DNA of 64,000 nt from Actinomadura livida (GTDB taxonomy: Bacteria > Actinomycetota > Actinomycetes > Streptosporangiales > Streptosporangiaceae): the NCBI RefSeq assembly GCF_014648675.1, contig NZ_BMRO01000001.1:671718-735717 (forward strand), read 5' to 3'. Position numbers and translations under genes: made by a program. The notes under the pieces were generated by a model. The model had not been told where the DNA came from. It made no database searches and was given only the letters and a program-made list of their open reading frames with translations. This document shows positions 59,712-64,000 of the stretch, piece by piece; position 1 is the first letter of the stretch, and each line of letters opens with the position of its first letter.

Positions 59712-60905
59712 TCACACCGGCACCCGGAGGGACACACGGAACCCCCTGCCGTCCGGCCCGGTCATCAGGGTGCCATCGATCAGCTCGGCGCGTTCGCGCA
59801 TGCCCACCAGGCCGTACCCCCCGCCGTCCGCCGCCACGACGGGCTCCGTGCCGCCGCTGTCGGTCACCTCGAGTTCGACCTTGTCGCCGAGGTAGCGCAG
59901 CGTCACGTGTGCGCGCGCGCCGGGCGCGTGTTTGCGGACGTTGGTGAGCGCCTCCTGCGCGGTGCGCACGACGGTCAGGCCCGCCTGAGGCGGCAGGTCG
60001 CGCGGATCGCCCGTCACCCGCACTTCGCAGGGGCGGCCGGTGCTCTGGTAGAACTCCTCGGCCAGTTCGGCGATGACCTCCTGCGGTTCCGGCATCTCGC
60101 CGCGCAGCGTCGCCAGGGCCCGCCTCGTCTCCTCCAGGCCCGAGCGGGCGAGGTTCCGCGCGCGCTCCACCCGTTCCAGGGCCTGCACGCGGTCACCGTC
60201 CCGGGAGAGCAGCAGCCTGGCGCCCTCCAGGTGGACGATCTGCGCCGACAGCGAATGGGCGAGGATGTCGTGGATCTCCCGTGCGATGTGCGACCGCTCG
60301 GCGAGGACGGCGTTGGCGGCCTCCGCGCGGCGCGTCGCCTCCTGCGCGACCGCGTTCTGCCGGCTGGCGACGCCGCCCGCCGTGATCCCGGCGAAGGCGG
60401 CCAGCAGCCCGAGGTCGGCGCCGTCGCGGAAGCCCTCGCCCAGCCCCCCGACCATCGCGATGGCGAGTGCGCTCACCGCCACGCCCCAGCGCAGCGGGAG
60501 CCGGATCAGCAGCGCCCACAGGGCGGCCATGCAGAAGAGCAGGCCGCGGTCGGCGGCCGGGGTGGCCGCGTACAGCGTCACCGCCGCCGCCATCGACGTC
60601 AACAGCAGGACGATCCCCATCCGCCACCGGCTGGAGCCGCGGTGCCGCCCTATCCACAGGCCGCTGCCGAGCGTCGCGAACAGGACCGCGCTGAGCAGGA
60701 CGAGGGCCAGCCCGGGGCCGCGCAACGCCGGCATCGGGTCGGCGTCCGCCATGTCCCGGACGTAGACGACCAGGCCCCACGTCACCAGGAGACCCACGAC
60801 GACGGCGCGGATGACCCCGTCCACGGGACGCGCCTTGCAGATCACGACGCGCCGCCGGGCGCCGGTCCCAGGGACTGCGGTCGGAGCGCTGTCGGGCGTG
60901 TCCAT
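59712..60905 (-). CDS. Sensor histidine kinase (HisKA_3 type)
   Basis: 397 aa. About six hydrophobic segments (residues 35-175) followed by REIHDILAHSLSAQIVHLEG with phospho-acceptor His212 and HATPase N-box TAQEALTNVRKHAPGARA, then GGGYGLVGMRERA. Intramembrane-sensing organisation without an extracytoplasmic domain. Start ATG 60905 or GTG 60911. Cotranscribed with its response regulator. Confidence 0.9.
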   Translation of the reverse strand: MDTPDSAPTAVPGTGARRRVVICKARPVDGVIRAVVVGLLVTWGLVVYVRDMADADPMPALRGPGLALVLLSAVLFATLGSGLWIGRHRGSSRWRMGIVLLLTSMAAAVTLYAATPAADRGLLFCMAALWALLIRLPLRWGVAVSALAIAMVGGLGEGFRDGADLGLLAAFAGITAGGVASRQNAVAQEATRRAEAANAVLAERSHIAREIHDILAHSLSAQIVHLEGARLLLSRDGDRVQALERVERARNLARSGLEETRRALATLRGEMPEPQEVIAELAEEFYQSTGRPCEVRVTGDPRDLPPQAGLTVVRTAQEALTNVRKHAPGARAHVTLRYLGDKVELEVTDSGGTEPVVAADGGGYGLVGMRERAELIDGTLMTGPDGRGFRVSLRVPV

Positions 60906-61005
60906 GGTCACCGAAGCTACGCCCGCGGCGGCCTCCGGTACATCGGCGCCGGGCTGGACTTCCGCTCTCCACCGCGGGGTGGACGCCCGCGTCCACCCCG
61001 CCGGG

Positions 61006-63096
<2,091 letters not shown>

Positions 63097-63259
63097 CGTG
63101 CGTGTGCTCCTCGGGGGTAGGACGGTCGGCAGAAGGTTACCCCCGGCCGCCGACAATCCACCTGGAGGCTCGCCGCCACCGGCGCTGTGGCACGCCGGCA
63201 CGGCGGACCCGGTCGACTGGCCAGGCTACCCGGCGCGGGCCCCGGCCCTCCGACTTCTA

Positions 63260-63284
63260 GACCTGAAGGTCCACCTTTGGGTGG
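63260..63284. promoter_or_regulatory. Two abutting dyads before the DrrA-like ABC gene
   Basis: GACCT-GA-AGGTC (63260-63271) directly followed by CCACC-TTTG-GGTGG (63271-63284, sharing base 63271), 38 bp before the ATG. Spacing suits repressor control of an efflux gene. Candidate operator only. Confidence 0.35.
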
Positions 63285-63321
63285 GTGTGCTCCGCCTCGG
63301 CGCGCACCTATCGTCCTCCGC

Positions 63322-64000
63322 ATGGCGCAAACGATCGAGGTCACAGGCCTACGCAAGCGATACGGGGACGTCCGGGCCGTGGACGGGGTGACGTTCGCCG
63401 TCGAGGAGGGCGAGTTCTTCGGCATCCTCGGCCCGAACGGCGCGGGGAAGACGACCGCACTGGAGATCATCGAGGGTCTGCGGGAGGCCGACGAGGGGCA
63501 GGTGTCGGTGCTCGGCATGTCGCCGTGGCCGCGCAACCCGGGGCTGCTGCCCCGGATCGGGGTCCAGCTGCAGTCGTCGTCGTTCTTCGAGCGGCTGACG
63601 GCGCGCGAGCAGCTGCGGACGTTCGGCTCGCTCTACGGCGTCCCCGCGGGGAAGAGCGACGCGATGCTGGAGCTGGTCGGGCTGGACGGGAAGGCCGACG
63701 TCCCGGTCGAGAAGCTCTCGGGCGGGCAGGCGCAGCGCCTGTCCATCGCCTGCGCGCTCGTGCACGACCCGGAGATCGTGTTCCTGGACGAGCCCACCGC
63801 CGCCCTGGACCCGCAGGCCCGCCGCAACCTCTGGGACGTCCTGCGGGAGATCAGCACAGGGGGCCGCACGGTCGTCCTGACCACGCACTACATGGACGAG
63901 GCGGAGATCCTCTGCGACCGCGTGGCCATCATGGACGCGGGCCGGATCCTGCGGCTCGGCCCGCCGGCCGTACTGGTCCGCGGCCTGGACGCACCGGCCA
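63322..64000 (+). CDS. DrrA-type ABC transporter ATP-binding protein (3' end outside window)
   Basis: At least 226 codons, cut by the window edge. Walker A ILGPNGAGKTTALEIIEGL; signature KLSGGQAQRLSIACAL; Walker B IVFLDEPTAALDPQA; H-loop LTTHYMDEAEILCDR. This is the drug-export (DrrA/CcmA) ABC subgroup, usually followed by an ABC-2 permease gene beyond the window. ATG 63322. Two dyads lie upstream. Confidence 0.9.
   Translation, partial: MAQTIEVTGLRKRYGDVRAVDGVTFAVEEGEFFGILGPNGAGKTTALEIIEGLREADEGQVSVLGMSPWPRNPGLLPRIGVQLQSSSFFERLTAREQLRTFGSLYGVPAGKSDAMLELVGLDGKADVPVEKLSGGQAQRLSIACALVHDPEIVFLDEPTAALDPQARRNLWDVLREISTGGRTVVLTTHYMDEAEILCDRVAIMDAGRILRLGPPAVLVRGLDAPA

Overview
This is 64 kb of very GC-rich actinobacterial chromosome. 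The gene content fits a filamentous actinomycete of the Streptosporangiales type (Actinomadura-like is my best guess, from family memory rather than from any marker gene). The evidence is a FasR-fabD-fabH-acpP-fabF operon next to a DUF3145 gene, separate topoisomerase IV-type GyrA- and GyrB-like genes, an XRE/DUF5753-DUF397 pair beside an HATPase gene, three NarL-type two-component systems, frequent GTG starts and many 4-nt start/stop overlaps. I saw no rRNA, tRNA, CRISPR array, insertion sequence or prophage.

Layout. 1-3.4 kb: minus-strand branched-chain amino-acid ABC transporter (livG, livF, binding lipoprotein, livH cut by the window edge). 3.6-9.1 kb: secreted esterase-like hydrolase, AraC/VOC pair, PHP hydrolase, and a sensor kinase/response regulator pair. 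9.2-12.4 kb: two paralogous secreted DUF1023 hydrolases flanking a membrane acyltransferase. 12.4-18.2 kb: fatty-acid synthase operon with its activator, then a repeat-bearing gap and DUF3145. 18.4-23.2 kb: a tightly coupled operon of subtilisin-like protease, ECF-type sigma factor, small unknown protein and TPR-CHAT protease. 23.2-29.9 kb: sulfurtransferase, AlkP-superfamily phosphodiesterase, DUF5998, proline-rich ORF, GNAT/acyl-CoA synthetase fusion, PfkB kinase. 30.1-37.2 kb: LysR regulator, RecQ helicase with a phosphoribosyltransferase-like tail, ThrE exporter, a small protein/DUF6745 pair, HATPase.

37.4-42.3 kb holds a complete STM4011-STM4015-type cluster on the minus strand: LRR-like protein, ATP-grasp-like protein, AlkP-fold hydrolase and two radical SAM enzymes. 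All five genes are joined by 4-nt or smaller overlaps. 42.5-48.8 kb: hypothetical protein, methyltransferase, an ABC ATPase with a kinase/regulator pair, a GH13 enzyme and an FMN alpha-hydroxy-acid oxidase. 49-51.5 kb: ParC/GyrA-like subunit. 51.8-55.9 kb: secreted metzincin-like protease, two lipoproteins, and the HATPase/XRE/DUF397 set. 56-59 kb: DHRS1-like SDR, epoxide-hydrolase-like enzyme, ketosteroid isomerase, thioredoxin-fold protein. 59-64 kb: third two-component system, ParE/GyrB-like subunit, and the start of a DrrA-type ABC gene.

The two regions most worth follow-up are the STM401x cluster (an apparently complete biosynthetic or modification pathway of unknown product) and the S8 protease/sigma/CHAT operon (two proteases wired to a transcription factor, which looks like a sensing or conflict module). 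All assignments come from reading translations and motifs by eye; no database search was run.
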